In this document: positions 19,790 to 34,470 of the stretch, one piece after another
Position numbering within the stretch: position 1 is the stretch's first letter
Layout of the letters: every line of letters begins with the position of its first letter
NCBI GenBank assembly: GCA_005765155.1
Contig: VCCP01000004.1
Location: forward strand, 3,224,001-3,288,000
Length of the DNA stretch: 64,000 bases
Reading direction: 5' to 3'
From: Zelopaecilomyces penicillatus
Taxonomy: Eukaryota > Ascomycota > Sordariomycetes > Hypocreales > Pseudodiploosporaceae
Made by a program: the position numbers and the translations under genes
Notes under the pieces: model-generated
Told to the model about the DNA's origin: nothing
Databases searched by the model: none
The model's input: only the letters and a program-made list of their open reading frames with translations

Positions 19790-20230
19790 TGTTAAAATAA
19801 AATGGGTTTTTTCTATATATAGCAGCCTAACCTGCTATAGTCTAGCAGCTTAACCTGCTATAGTCTAGCAGCTTAACCTGCTATAGCCTAGCAGCTAGAC
19901 CTGCATAGCTCAGTAAGCTAAGCTTATAAAGCCCTTATAGCTTAACCTATAAAGGGATAGACTAGTGCTTACTTTCTATTTTAGTATTTAGAATATCTAA
20001 TAATTCCAAATAGTTATTTGGAATATCTTAAAATAATTCTAAATCATCTTAGAATTAGATAGATATAAAAGATAGAAGGATTCCTAGTTATATCCTTCTT
20101 CTTTTCTATATCGGCAATTCAATCACTTCTTTCTTCTTTTCTATAGACTTCACTCTGGATAACTATTCGCTGCCTTTCTTCCATTACTATTGCTATTAGC
20201 TTTAGTTATAACTTTATACTGTAAATTACA
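19790..20230 (+). repeat. 3' LTR of Copia B with palindromic 23-bp units
   Basis: 441 bp, TGTTAAAAT...AAATTACA. Units beginning at 19,831, 19,854 and 19,877 share the palindrome CTGCTATAGTCTAGCAG (arms CTGCTA/TAGCAG). It ends at a clean boundary with AT-rich DNA. Confidence 0.9.
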
Positions 20231-20312
20231 ATATAATTATATATATATATTATTATAAATCTTAATATAATTATATATATATATTATTATAAATCTTAAT
20301 ATAATTATATAT
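20229..20312. repeat. 34-bp tandem repeat next to Copia B
   Basis: Two complete copies and part of a third of an AT-only 34-bp unit (ATATAATTATATATAT core followed by TATTATAAATCTTA) directly abutting the 3' LTR end. There is no homology with the 5' flank of B. Confidence 0.7.
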
Positions 20313-23300
20313 TAATTATATTTAAAAAGCTTTATAATATCTTTATATTTAAAATATTATTTAAATAATTTTATAAAATAGTATTTAAATTAATTAATAA
20401 ATTAATCTTAATATAATTCTTTAAAAAAACTTCTTATTTAAATATATAGATTATATAAAATATAAGCTATTATTTATAATAATACTATTATAATATTTTA
20501 TAAAAGTATATAAGGTTTTTAATATAAAAATTAAATTTATTAAAAGTTAATAATTAAATATATTATATTATAATAGCTTAATTTATTATAATATTATAAT
20601 TATATATATTATAATATAATAGCTTTTTTTATTATAAGATTTATTATAAGGCTTAATATACTTTATCAGCTTTATTTATTATATTAAATTAGATTAATAA
20701 ATAAAAATATATCTTTTTAAAATAAAAATTATAATCAAATATTTAAAATATTTAAAATAATTAAAATAATTAAACTTTTAAATAAATTATATTTTCTTTC
20801 TTTATTAATAATATAATAATTTGAATTACTTTTTTATAAACTTTTCTTTAAATAATTATTATATTTTTTTTTAATATATTAATTATTAATTTAAATATTT
20901 TTTATAAAATTATAATAAATTTTAAGATTAAAAGAATTATTTTAAATTATAAAAAGGTTTTTTTTTTTAAATAAATTATTAAAAATATATTATATATATA
21001 TAATAATTAAATATAAAATATATATTGAATTTATAATTTATAATTTATAATCTAATTTATTTTTAGATATATAAATTATTAATATAATATTATAAAATTA
21101 TATATATAAATATATTAAAATCTATTTAATAATATATTATAATAATCTTTTTAATTTAAAGAAAGAGAATTTAAATTATAAGCCTTATACTTAATAATAC
21201 GATTTTTAAAATATAAATTAATATAGAAAATAAAAATATTAAAGTTAATTACTCTTAATTATAATAATAGGTTTAATTTATAATAATTAAATAAAATAAG
21301 AATAATTATATTTAAGTATTATTATTATAAAAGATTATTATTTACTTTATTTATATTATAATAATATAAGTAAGCTAAGAAGTAATATATATCTAGGGGT
21401 TATATATTATTCTAGGTATATATATCTTATATTTTATAACCCTATTATAATTATCCTTTTATTATTATAAGAATAACTTAATACTATTATATATTAAATT
21501 TTAAATATCTTATTATTATATTCTTATTAATTTAAATATAAAATATTAATTAAATAATAATAAAATATTATCTTTTTATTTATCTATTTATTATATTTTT
21601 ATTATTATACCTTCTTTATATTATCTTATTATATCTCTATTATTTATATCTTTTTATTTTTTATTTTATAATATTTATTATAATAAAATTATTATATTGT
21701 TATTCACTCTTTTTTAGCTTTTTATTACTCTTTTTATTAGATTTTATTATTTATTAAGATAATACTTTAAAAGAAATCCTATACTCTTATTTATATTATT
21801 AGAAAATAATTTAATTAAATAAATAAAATCTTAATAAAAACTAATAATATATATATTATATTTATACCTTAATAATAATTAATAAGAAAAAGATAAAATA
21901 TAAATTAAATCTATTAAGATTATAAAGATATATTATATTTTTATTAATATTTATATTTAAAAATATAAATAATATAATAAATAATTAATTAAATGTTTTT
22001 TATAAATAAATAATACTATTATTATACTTGACTTATTATTTTCTTTTGTTTCTTTTATTTTTTAATCTTTTTATAATTATATAAAATAGTATCTAAGACT
22101 TAATTAATTATTTAGATTTTTTTATTAGCCTTTTAATAAAGAATTAAAAGGATTCTTAAGATTTCTTATTTAATAAAGAATACTAATATATTATAATTAA
22201 TATTTTATTAAACCTTTATCTAGCGTTTAATAATATTAAAATAGTATATTAATATAAATTTAATCTTATTAATCCTTTTAAAGAATATAATTTTATAAAG
22301 ACTATATATAATTCTTTTATTAATTAATAAAAGAATACTTTTATTTATATTTAATACTAGCCTAAAAAGGCCTTTAATTAAATTATAAGTTTTATTAATA
22401 AAAGACTTATTTAAAGATAATTTAATTATTTAAAAAAAGAATTAGATTTTATATTTGTAAGAAAATAATAAAGGCTTTATTACTTAATAAATTATCTTAT
22501 ATAACTATTACTTATCTATATAATAAATAATAAATAAATACTTAAATTATATTTTTAATATTATTTAAGCTTTATTATTATTTCTTTATAAATATAAATA
22601 TATTTAATTAATATTTTAATTTATTATTATATTTTTTTTTTCTTTATCTTTTATTAATTTTTATTTTATTAAAGTTATTATTTATTTATAATAGGTTTAA
22701 AAATATACTTTATTATATAAATTAAAATATAATATAATTAAAACTTTATTTTATTAAGCTTTTAGCTTTTTTTATTAGTTTTTTAATAATATTTTATAAT
22801 TACTTTATTAATATTTTATTCAAAGCTATTAATATCTTTAATATATTAATATTTTCTATTATAATCTATTAATTATATTTTAAAGGCTAATCCTTTTATT
22901 TAATTAAGTAATATTATTTATTCTTTATTATAGCTTGGTTTTTAATTTCTTAAATTTCTTATTCTTTTTTTTTAAGGTTTAAATAGATTAATATAGAAAG
23001 TACTATAAAGCCTTATATATTAATTAAATAAAGCTAATTAATATATTTATATTTTAATACATTATAATATTTTAAATTAATTAATAAAGTATAATACTAG
23101 CTTATACTTTATTTTAAGTTATAAATATTAAATATAATTAAAAATCCTTATTTAAATTCTATAAATAGATACACTTTATTATAATATTTTATTTATTTTA
23201 TTATAGTATTTTATTAATTATTTTTTAGCTTTTTTTATATTTTAGCTAGGATCTTAATATAGAATTTAATTATAAAAATTTATATTATTTTATTATCTTT

Positions 23301-26300
23301 ATTAATTATTTTAAAGTTTAAATTATAGTTTATTAAAGCTTTATATAATAAAAAGCTTATTATTATAGATTTTATTAAATTATATGTAAATTATATTATA
23401 TAAAATAAAGATAGTTAAGCTATTTATTTCTTTTTTGTAAAGTATTAAAGATAATATTATATATAAAAAGAATAATCTTATTATTATTTAATTTATTGAT
23501 TTAAATCTTTAATATTTTAATTAAATAATCTATAAAAGTGATTTAATTATTTAATTTAATAATTAGATTATTATAGATTAATTATATATCTATAATAATT
23601 ATCTTTTCTTAAAAAAGAATAATTAATCTCTTAATTAATTAATTAAATTATTTTATTTAAGTTAATATATTATTAGCTTTAATTAGATATTATATTATTA
23701 TAGTTTAATTATTTATTGATCCTTATACTTAAGTTTTTATTTTTATTATTTAATTTTATAATTTTATTTTTATTTAATTATTTATATTATTAATTATTAT
23801 TCTAGTTTTAATAATTATATTAATTATATTATAATAATTATATTAATAATTTTATAATAATTATATTAATAATTTTATAATAATTATTTATAAATCTATT
23901 ATATAATGTATAAATTTCTTTTTTTAAAGCTATATGTTTTAAGTGATTTTATTTAAATAATATAATAAGAAATTTAATTTATTTATTTATTAATTATATT
24001 ATTATAATAATATATTTGATTTTCTTTTTTATCTTTTAATAAAGTATTTAATCTTTAATTATTAATATTAATATTATTTCTATAAAAGTTTTAATTAAAT
24101 CTAATCCTTTTTAAAATAATAAAATCTTTATTATTAATTTTAATTTCTATTAAATCTTTATCTTATCTTTTTTTTATAAATAAATATTTAAATTCTATAT
24201 AATCTATTTCTCTTATAAATATATAAAGTTAATCTTTATTTATTATATCTATTATTATAATAATACTATCTATAATTATTTTTTTAATCTTAATAATTAT
24301 TAAGATTTAATTATTAGATATTATTTTAAATAATTTAATTAAAATTAAAAGATAAGTTTTTTTAGTATTTATTTAATAAATAGATTAGACTCTTTTTATT
24401 ATAAAATTCTTTTCTTTTATATTAATTAAAATTATCTTTTTATAATTATTATTATTAGAATTTAATAAATATTCTTTTTAATTATTTTTATTTAATTTAT
24501 TTATTAATAAAAGATATATATTTTTTAATATTATAAATCTAATTAAATATTTAAGTATTTATTTAATAGTATTATTATTAGGAATATATCCTTTAATAAA
24601 GAATAATAATTCCTAAGGTATATCTATTAATAAAAATATTTTCTATTATTATAATATATAATTATTATTAATAAGCTTTAAAATAGATAAAACTCTTTAC
24701 TAATATATATAATATTTAATTATTCTTTTTTAATAATCTCTTTAAATATTTTAATAATATATAATAATATAATATATTTAAATAGATTATTTAATTAATA
24801 CTAATACTTAAAATCTTTATTTTATATTCTTTTAATTATTCTTTAATATTTTTAAAACTATTTTATAATTATTATTTATCTTTAAGAAATATCTTTATTA
24901 ATTCTAATTTAAATACTATTATTTTAATTAATTCTAGATATTATTTATAATTTAAGCTAATATAATAAAATATTTTAATTATTAATATTTTATAATATAT
25001 ATTTAATTCTTTAATATTTAATTTTCTAAAGTATTTAATATTATAATAGTTTAAAAATATACTATAATATTTATCTATTATTTCTTATTTATTTAAATAA
25101 AATATAAACTCTATATTATTAAATAAATTTATTAAATTATTAATTATTTTTAAGAATTTAATTAATTAATAAGTTTATTTAATTATATAGGATATAGATT
25201 TAACTTTATAAAATATAGAATTTCTCTTCCTTTCTTATTTTTATTATTATTTTTGTTATAAAAGTTTTTTTTATTTAGTTTTTATAAATTCTTTATTTTT
25301 GTTTTTCTTTTATATTTTTTTAATAATATTATTTATAAGTTTATTTTTAATATTATAATTATCTTTTTTTAGTTTTTCTTTTATTTTTTAATTTATATTT
25401 TATTTATAAGTTTTAAATAGGATTTTCTTATTTATATTCTTTAATTATATTTATAATAATTTATATTAGTTTCTTTATTCTTTTTTATTTATTATATTCT
25501 GGTTTAAATTCTTTTTATTTAATTATATATTCAATTTATAGATATCTCTCTTTTTTATTTAATTATCTCTTAATTATTTCTTTAATTTTTAATTTTTAAT
25601 TTTATTTAATTATTATTATAGATTATATCTGTTTATTTAATACCTTTTAAATAAATTTATTTTATTAAATATTAAATATAAATATATGATTTATTATTTA
25701 ATAAATTCCTTAATAAATAAATAAATCTAATTTATATATTAATAGTCTAATTTATTTAATTATTTTAAATAAGCTTATTTATTATTATAATTATTTTTAT
25801 AATAGCTTATTTAATAATTAATATCCTTTATATAGCCTTAAATATATTTTATTATTTATTTTAAATTTAATAATTTATATTTTTAAATTATATATATATT
25901 TTATATATATAGCTATAATATTTATAATATAATTAACTTCTTTAATAAATAAATATCTTAAGATATTTAAAGCTTTAGTATTTATTTTATTAATATTTAT
26001 TTATAATATTTCTATTAATTTAATTAATTTAAATCTAATAATTAATTTATTTAATAATGTTTTTATAAAATTACTAATTAAATTATTTAATAAGAATTAT
26101 AAAGCTAGAATTATCTTAATCTATAATATATTTAATATTATTATATAATATCTTAGTATTAATTTTATATTTTAATCCTTTTTTTTAAATAATCTATTAA
26201 TCTATAAATAATAAATAATATTAAAAATAATTTTTATATTTAATATTTTAAAAAATCCCTTTTAAAAGTTTAATATAAATTTAATATTTTAATTATTAAT

Positions 26301-28672
26301 TATAACTTTAAGAATTCTATTATATAATAATAATAATAATAAATATTTAAATATTAAATATAAAATAATTATATATATTATTAAAATAAAGATAATAAAT
26401 ATATTAATATTAATATTTAAAATAAGAATATTAAATAATATAAATAATATTTAAAGATAATTAAATATTAAATAATATTTAAATTTATTATATATAATTT
26501 TAATAAAAATTATTATATTTTAAATAATATTAATAAAGTCTTTTTAATTCTTTTTATAAATTCTTTTTAATATTTATTTTAATAAATTCTTTTTTTAAAA
26601 TTATTTATTCTATTATTTAAATATATTAAGAATAAAGAAAAGAATATATAAAAAGATTATTTAAAATATAATATATATTTTAAAATAAAATCTTTATAAA
26701 TACATTATATATTTATAAATAATTAATTATATTAAGAAAAGATAAATTTTATAAATTAATTATATTATTAAAATAATTAAATAAAAGAAATATAATTACT
26801 TATTTTAAATAAATATATTTATATAAAAGAAAATCTAAGAATAATATATATCTTTATTTTTAATAAAATTAAACTATTAAGATAAATTAAAAATCTAAAA
26901 ATAAGAAATTAAAAAGATATAGTTATTTCAAAATTAATATAAGATATTATAATTTAATAGTTAAGGTTATATAATAAACCTTAATTATATAATTAAATAA
27001 TATTATTAGATATATACTAAAGATTTAAAACTATATAAAATCAAATTATAATTCTAAAAATAATCCTAAGCTTAAAATCACTTTTAAAAGTATAATCTAA
27101 TAAGTAAGCTTATAATTTTAAGTATAATCTAGTAATAAGGATTATAGCTTAAATTATAATCTATAATATATATATACCTTTAATTTTTATTCTTTTAATT
27201 TAATCTTATTTAAGTATTAATATATATTTAATTTTATTATATTATTTATTATTATTTATTATATTAATATTTAATTCTTAATTATAATACTCTATATTTA
27301 TTATTAATATAATAGATTATATTCTTTAGAATATCTTAACTTATCTATTAATATAAACCTTTTTTATTAAATTTATCCTTTAGGAATTTATTAAATATTA
27401 TATATTAATAACTCTTATTTAATAAATTATTATATAACTTTAAGTAATACTATTAATTATCTTATTAATTATTATAGATATTTTTAATTAACTCTTATTA
27501 TATTTATTATTAAGCTTTAGGTTTTATATAAAAAGAATATAAAATTTAATATAAAGCTATAAAATAAATAAAAGAATCTTAATAAAATTATTAAACTTTA
27601 TAAACTAGAATCCTTTATTAAATACTTTAAATTATTTTAAATATTTTGAATATAATTTAAGGCTTATAATTAATTTTATTTTTATTAATTATAAGCAGAA
27701 TCTATAAAAATTCTTTATATTATAAGATATATAAAAAGAGCTATTCTTAAATAATTTAAATCTATTATAAGAGATTATATAAATAAGAAAGAAAAAGATT
27801 AAAATAATAAAATTAAATAGATTATTTTTATATATAATAATTTTAAAGAAATAATTAAGGAAATCTTTAAATAAATAAATAAAAAGAGAGCTATAATTAA
27901 AAAACTTAAATTATTATATTAATATAAATTAGCTTTAAACTATTCCTTAGAATTTAAATAAATTATTTTATAAATTATTTAAAAAGATAATATATTAAAA
28001 AAATATTTCTATAATAAATATAAAAAAGAAATTAAAAATAAACTTTTTAAAAAAGATAAACCTAAAAATCTAATTAAATATATTAAAATAAATATTAAAA
28101 TTAATAATAAATAGTTTATATAATATAAATAAAGGAAAATTAATAGATTAAAATAGATTAAAATAAATTAATTTTAAATAAAAGATTATAAATTCTTATA
28201 AAAACCTAATAAAAATACTATATTTAAAGAATTTAAGAAATAGATTTATAAAGAATTAATATTAATAATATATAATCTAGATAAATTTATAAAACTTAAA
28301 AGTAACATTTTAAACTATATTATTAAAGTAAAGATTAAATAATAAGATAATAAAAATAGATTATAATTTATTATTTTTTATTTTAAGAAACTTGATAAAA
28401 TATTATTTAATTATTTAATCTATAATAAAGAATTTATAATTATTATTAAAGCTTTTAATAAATTTTTATATTATTTATAATAAAATAATTATAAAATAAA
28501 GGTTTTCATTAATTATAAAAATATCTTTTATTTTATTATTATATAAAAGTTAAATATATAATAAACCTATTATATAAAAACCTTTATAAATTATAATTAT
28601 ATAATTATTTATTATAAAGAATCTAAGAATAATAAAATAAATACTCTAAATTAAAGAAATAATTATAATTAT
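20313..28672. other. RIP-saturated AT-rich block with Gypsy fragments
   Basis: About 8.4 kb of nearly pure A/T with no ORF. Three parts can be assigned by matches elsewhere in the window: about 23,990-24,350 matches the 3' end of Gypsy pol in antisense (as at 35,880-36,100); about 26,290-26,960 matches 47,690-48,380 in sense; and about 27,850-28,060 reads as a retrotransposon Gag. I could not identify the remainder, which is probably older repeats beyond recognition. Confidence 0.7.
27850..28060 (+). pseudogene. Gypsy-type Gag remnant
   Basis: In one frame (from 27,902) the conceptual product reads LALNYSLEFK, then KDNILKKYFYNKYKKEIKNK, with stops only where Gln or Trp would be expected. This resembles the conserved core of Retrotrans_gag domains (a Y-S-x-E-F motif, then a hydrophobic stretch, then F-Y-x-G-L-K-x-E-I-x-D). 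Downstream, around 28,370-28,420, a FKKLDKI-like stretch may be the decayed CCHC knuckle. Element C interrupts the locus 600 bp further on. Confidence 0.6.
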
Positions 28673-29145
28673 TATAATTATAGTATAAGGTTATAATTAA
28701 AGCTAGTAGCTATAGTAATAAAAGAAAAAGCAGTAAATAGTTATTTAAAGTGAATTCTAAAGAAAAAAAGAAAGAAGTGATTATATTACTAATATAGAAA
28801 AGAAATCAGGATTTAACTAGGAATCTAGCTATCTTATATATTTAAATAATACTAGGATTATTTGGAATTATTTAAGAATTCTAAATAACATTTTTTTAGA
28901 TTTTTAAGTATTCTAAATAATAAGAAAGGGAGAGGTATAAGAGATAAGCTCTTATTTTACTAGTCTAGCCTAATATAGTAGATTAGGCTGCATAAGCTTT
29001 TTAGGTCTTATAGTAGATCAGGCTGTTATCTTATAATAGGTCTAGCTGCTAGGGCTATAATAGATTTAACTACTAAGCTATAATAGGTCTAGCTATTAAT
29101 CTTATAATAGATTAGGCTATTATATAAAACCTATTTATTTTAATA
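28673..29145 (-). repeat. 3' LTR of Copia C
   Basis: About 473 bp, pairing with 34,471-34,943. It begins (minus strand) TATTAAAATAAATAGG. Palindromic AGCTGCT/TAGCAG-type repeats are partly decayed. Confidence 0.82.
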
Positions 29146-29179
29146 CTCTTTTTAATAAGCTATATAATATATAATTAGT

Positions 29180-32100
29180 TTTTAATAAAGGGTTTTTATA
29201 GATTTAATAGGCTTAAAAAGCCCTGAAAAACAAGGCCTATTAAAGCCTTAATTAGCTTATTGATAGATATAATCTTAATTATAAGATAATTTATCTTAAA
29301 TAGCTTATTAACTATCTTTTATTTAATAGAATAGAATTTTAATAAAATATACTTAATTTAGGTATATTAATTAGGGTTTTTAGTATTATTTATAAAGGCT
29401 ATATTATTATAATATAGATTTATAGATTATTAAAAAGGGATTTTTAGCTTTATAAAGAGCTTAGAGAGCTATTTTAGCTTTTTTATAGCCTTTATTAAAG
29501 TATCTGATTTAGCTTTTATAATTAAGAGGGCTATAATAATCTATCTCTTTATCTTTTAATAGATAAGCCTATTAATTAACTTAAAGAGATATCTATAGAT
29601 AGATTTATTAATAGCTTTATAATTTATAAAATCATTATTTAAATAATTTAATAGCTAAAAAGCTAATTATTTAGCTTATATAAGGTTTAAAGCCTTATAA
29701 AGGATAGCTAGTTTCTTAAAATCTTTTAGATATTTTAAAAGATTTTTAATTATATTATAGTAATTAACATAGCCTTATTATATATATTAAAAAAGCTATT
29801 AAATTAAAAAGGCTATATTAGGCTTAAAAAGCAGTATAAGGTATATTAAAATCTTTATAATCTATTAATAGATTTATTATTTAATAAAGATAAAAACCCT
29901 TTTTAAGGGTTTTTTTAATACTTTAAATTATAAAGATATAATTATAAGGGTTATATTTTATAACTAAAAGTATTAAAGAGCCTTATTAATATATTAAGAT
30001 TAATATAATTATAACTCTCTTTTAGCTTAATTATAATTAATTTAAATCCCTAAGAAATAGGCTATAAAGCCTTTATCTTTTATAATAAAGATCTTATTTA
30101 ATAGATATTTTAGCTTATTAATATAAAATAGATTAAATCCTATAATAAAATAATTATTAATATAAATAATAATAAAGATATTAATCTAAGTATTAATAAA
30201 AATAGCTAGATTAAAGATTAAGAGTTAAAACCTTAAAATAATTAATAGCTTAATTAACTATTATTATTATTTATAAAAGCCTTACTTTAGCCTATATAGG
30301 GCTTTTTTTAATAAAATAATTTATTTTATAATAGGATTATAATTAAGCTTAATTAATAAAGCTATTAAAGGCTGGTTTTTAAAGGTCTAGGTTTTTAAAG
30401 GGAAAGATAAGCCTTCTAAAAATTCTATAAAAATATTCTTAGATAATTAATTATTTAAAAAAACCCTTATAAAATTAATTAATTTAATTTATTTAATTAT
30501 AAATGGCTATTAAAGCTAGTAAAATCTATTAGATAAAAGGAATATTAATAGCTATAAAGATTTTAAAATAATTTTTTCCTTTAATTTATATAAAACCCTT
30601 TATAATAAGCCTGGCTTTATATTTTAAGGGCTGGTTTTATAAATCCTTTTTAAGCTTAAGAATAAGCTTATTATTTAGGATTTTTTAATCTTTAAAAATA
30701 GAATAAAATATATAACTTTAGCTTATAGAATTTAATAAAATTTATTATAAATAATATTAATTTATTATTTTTTAATAGGATTTTATAAGATTTATTTTTA
30801 ATTAATAGGTTTTAAAGAAGCTTAAATAATAAATTTTATTTTTAGCTTATAATAAATATTTATAGGGTAGGTAAGGTCTAGCTATATAGATTTAGGGTCT
30901 TTTAATAATTATAATAATTATACTAAGAGCTATAATAAAAGCTATAATAGCTATAAGAGCTATTATAGTATTTATAATAGCTATTATAATATCTATAATA
31001 TAGGTTTTAATAGTTATATAGATCTTTTAATTTAATTAAAAGCTTATAAATCGATTAGATCTTTTAAAATAGGTTAATCTATTAATTTTAATAAGGTATA
31101 AAGCTCTTTTAATTCTTTTTTTAAACTAAAAAGGCTTTAAAGACTATAAAAATTATTTTTAAGGCCTTAATTTATAAGGCCTATTCCTTTTATAATATAA
31201 AGAAAAAAGGTTTTAATTATTTATTAATAAAAAGATATATAAATTAAATAAATATTTTTATTTAATATAATTAATAGCCTAGCTAGCTTTATTTTAAGGC
31301 TTAATTTAATACTTTATTAATATTTTTTAATAAAGATAATAACCTTATAATAAGCTTTAATAGCTTTATAGGCTATTAAATTTAATTTATTAATTATTAA
31401 AACTGGTTTTAGCTTTTATAAAAAGAATTATAATAAATTAAGGTCTTTATTTATAATTATTATATAGTTAATAAGGTTAATTATAATAGATAAAATAATA
31501 GTTTAAAAAAAAAGTAATAATTAAGCCTAGATTATAATAGTTTATAATTAATTTAATATAACCCTTATAGAGTATTTTAATAGATTATTTTATTTATAAA
31601 TATAAGGGCTAAATATACTAAAACTAATACCTTTATCTATTAATTAATCTTTTAATAATATTAAGATTTCTTTTCTATTATTAAAATATAATTATAAAGG
31701 GTATTTTTTATAATAAGCTTTTAGCCCTTTAAATAAATTCTTTATAATAAAAAAGATAATATAACCTTTCTTATTTAATAATAAAAGAATCTTTTAATAA
31801 TATAATTTTCTTTTTATTAAAATAAGCCTTATAAAAAGCTTATTATAAAGGATTAGCTTTATCTAGAAAGTATCTTTTTTTATAATCTTTAATACTTTTA
31901 ATAGATTTAGAATTAGATTTTTAAAGGATTTATATATTAATTTAACCTATATATAAGCTAAATAAAAGAAATCTATTTTTTTATAATAATAAAATTAGAT
32001 AAGCTTATTAAAATTTTAATAATCTTTTTTAATAATTATAGGCCTATATAATTAAGATAAATATATTAAATTCCTATTAATTATAATAGTTTCTAGTAAT

Positions 32101-33885
32101 TAGTTTTAATTAAAAGACCTATAACTCTCTTTAGAATAATATTTTTAATAGATTTTAAAAGGGATATAGTATCTTTTAATAGATCTTATAATAGATTTAA
32201 ATCTAGATTAAGGCTTTTTAATATATATAAGCCTAAAATTTTAAGGCTTTTTATTAATTTTAATAATTATTTAACTGATTTAAAGGGCTTAATAAAATCC
32301 TTATATATACTAAAAAGGGATTTAAAGATAATTTTAATTATTATTAAATAGTTATAATAATAATTAAAAGGCTTTATAAATTTAGATATAGGCTTCTTTT
32401 TTTATTAAAAAAAGAAATTATATTTAATAAAGTTTAATAGATTATAATAGGTTTAATTTATTATAAATAGCTTTTTTTATAAAAGTATATTATTAAAGAT
32501 ATAATACTTTATTTTATTTATTATATTTATATTTATATTAAGAATATATAGTATATTTTTTAGCTTTAAAGTATTATAAATATAATTATTCTAGATTCTT
32601 TTAGATAAATTAGATTACTATTAATTATTATAGGCCTTGGTTTTTTATTATAAATATTATAATTAATAAAAAGAATTCTATTATTAATAATATAGTATAT
32701 TAAGCTAATATTATATAATAAGGTATTCTTTAGATTAATATTATAATAAATATTATAAACTGATTTTTTAGGCTTTATAGATTTTAAACCCTTTATATTA
32801 GATTTAGAATTAAAGCTTTAAATATTAGCTATAATATTTTAATTATCTATAAATAAATTATAATTATTTATTATAAAAGAAGCTTTATTAGGTTCCTTAT
32901 TATTAATTATAGGCTTTTTTATCTTTTTATTTTTCTAAAAGAGCTTATAAGATTATTTTTTAAGAGATTTAAATAGTTTTTCCTTTTTTTTAAAGTCCTT
33001 ATAAGCCTTTTTAAAAGATTCCTTATCTTTTTTAGCTTTATAAAAACTAGCTTTTATAATTAAAAAGCTTTTATTCTATAACTCTTTTAATAAATCTATT
33101 ATAAAAAACTATAAATTTAAAGTATTTAATAAGGTATTAAATATTATATAAATCCTAATATTATTTTTTTAATATTTAATTTATTATAAAAAAGCTTTTT
33201 TTATAATCTTTAGATATTAATTTATTTAATCTATAGATTATATAATAATTAAAGCTAATTATAATTTAATAAATTAAATATTAAATTTATTATTAAATAC
33301 CTTTATAAAGCCTTTATAACTATTAAAGCTAAGTTTATAAAAGGTATTATAAAGGGTTCCTTATTATAAAGTAGTATTATAATAATATTATTTATTTAGT
33401 ATTTAATAAGCTTTTAATAGTATTATAATTTAATTTATAAAGGCTTATAAATATTATAAATAACTATTATAAAATAATAGAAGTAAAATAGCCTGATATT
33501 AGTTATTAAGATTAAGGCTTATAGTAGAGTTTAAAAAAAAAGTAAATAATTTAAATACTTATAATTAAATTAATAGAGCTTAAAGCTATTAATTATAATT
33601 ATTAAGGCCTTTTAATCTATAAGCTTTTAAAAAGATTTATATTTTCTTAGATAGCTCTTTTAAAGCTAAATCCTTTAATATATTTATAAGCTATATTAAG
33701 TATAATAATAATTAAGATAGCTTGGATTAAGGTTATAGTAATTCTTTAATAGTTTTAATAGCTATAGCTATTATAAATTAGATTTATAATTGTTATAATT
33801 ATTATATAAGCTTTTATATTTAAGATTAAAGAGCTTATAATTTTAATAAATTCTTTTTTATTAAAAGATCTTAATCTAATATTTT
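29180..33885 (-). pseudogene. Copia C gag-pol, RIP-saturated
   Basis: Antisense copy aligning along its length with B gag-pol. Stops are everywhere and most Gln, Asp and Gly codons are altered. The four-base run at the integrase site where B lost a base is intact here, confirming that the B frameshift is private. The gag start is ATA/ATT-decayed near 33,885. Confidence 0.85.
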
Positions 33886-34453
33886 TAGGGTTAAACTATT
33901 ATAATTAATAATTATAATAGTATAAAGAAAAAATAAGCTTTTAAAAATAAGCTTATAGCTATATAATAGTATTATAAATAATTAAAAATACTAGTTATAA
34001 TAATACTATAAATAGCTAGGTCTTAATAAGAGCCTTAAAAATAATTAATTAGTTAAGGGGGTTGATAGGTATAAGGGTTCCTTATTATATACTAGCTATA
34101 ATTAGTTATAATATAGCTGGTATAGTGCTTTTACTTAATTAATTGATTTTAATAGTTTTATATAAGCCTTTTATAAAATTAATTAATAATTTAAGTAATT
34201 AATTATATTTAATATAATTAATAAAGCTATAACCTATAATTCTATAAATCTAAATTAATAATTTATAAATTTAAAAATAGATTATATTATAAATCTAAGG
34301 TTTAATTCTTATATATATAGTTTTTTATAACTTTTAATTAATAGGAAATATAGATCTAATATAATTAAAAAGAGTAGAAAAATCTAATATATAAAGAGAT
34401 TAAAAATAATAGAAAAAAGAGTCTTCTTTTTATAGTCTAGAATAACTATTCTT

Positions 34454-34467
34454 TTAAGCTTATAACC
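34454..34467 (-). other. Primer binding site of Copia C
   Basis: On the minus strand this reads GGTTATAAGCTTAA, 3 nt after the 5' LTR. It keeps the GG that B lost and so supports the half initiator-tRNA primer reading. Confidence 0.65.
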
Positions 34468-34470
34468 TAT

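Larger units (their letters stand above)
13955..20230 (+). mobile_element. Copia element B, complete with two LTRs
   Basis: A 6,276-bp Ty1/Copia element: 5' LTR 13,955-14,395, half-tRNA primer site 14,399-14,412, leader to 15,000, gag-pol 15,001-19,760, polypurine tract 19,782-19,789, 3' LTR 19,790-20,230. Both LTRs are 441 bp and begin TGTTAAAATAAAATGGG; the 3' copy ends CA. The order integrase before RT is diagnostic of Copia. It is disabled by many RIP-type stops and one frameshift. There is no target-site duplication: the left flank is element A gag and the right flank is unrelated AT-rich DNA. Confidence 0.94.

Noticed and set aside
13955..20230. Copia B as a potentially active element
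   Set aside because: Dozens of in-frame stops, a lost RT catalytic Asp and a frameshift rule out autonomous function.
20313..28672. Rho-independent-terminator-like or promoter-like AT palindromes throughout the AT block
   Set aside because: Short palindromes are expected everywhere in nearly pure A/T sequence, so single instances carry no information.
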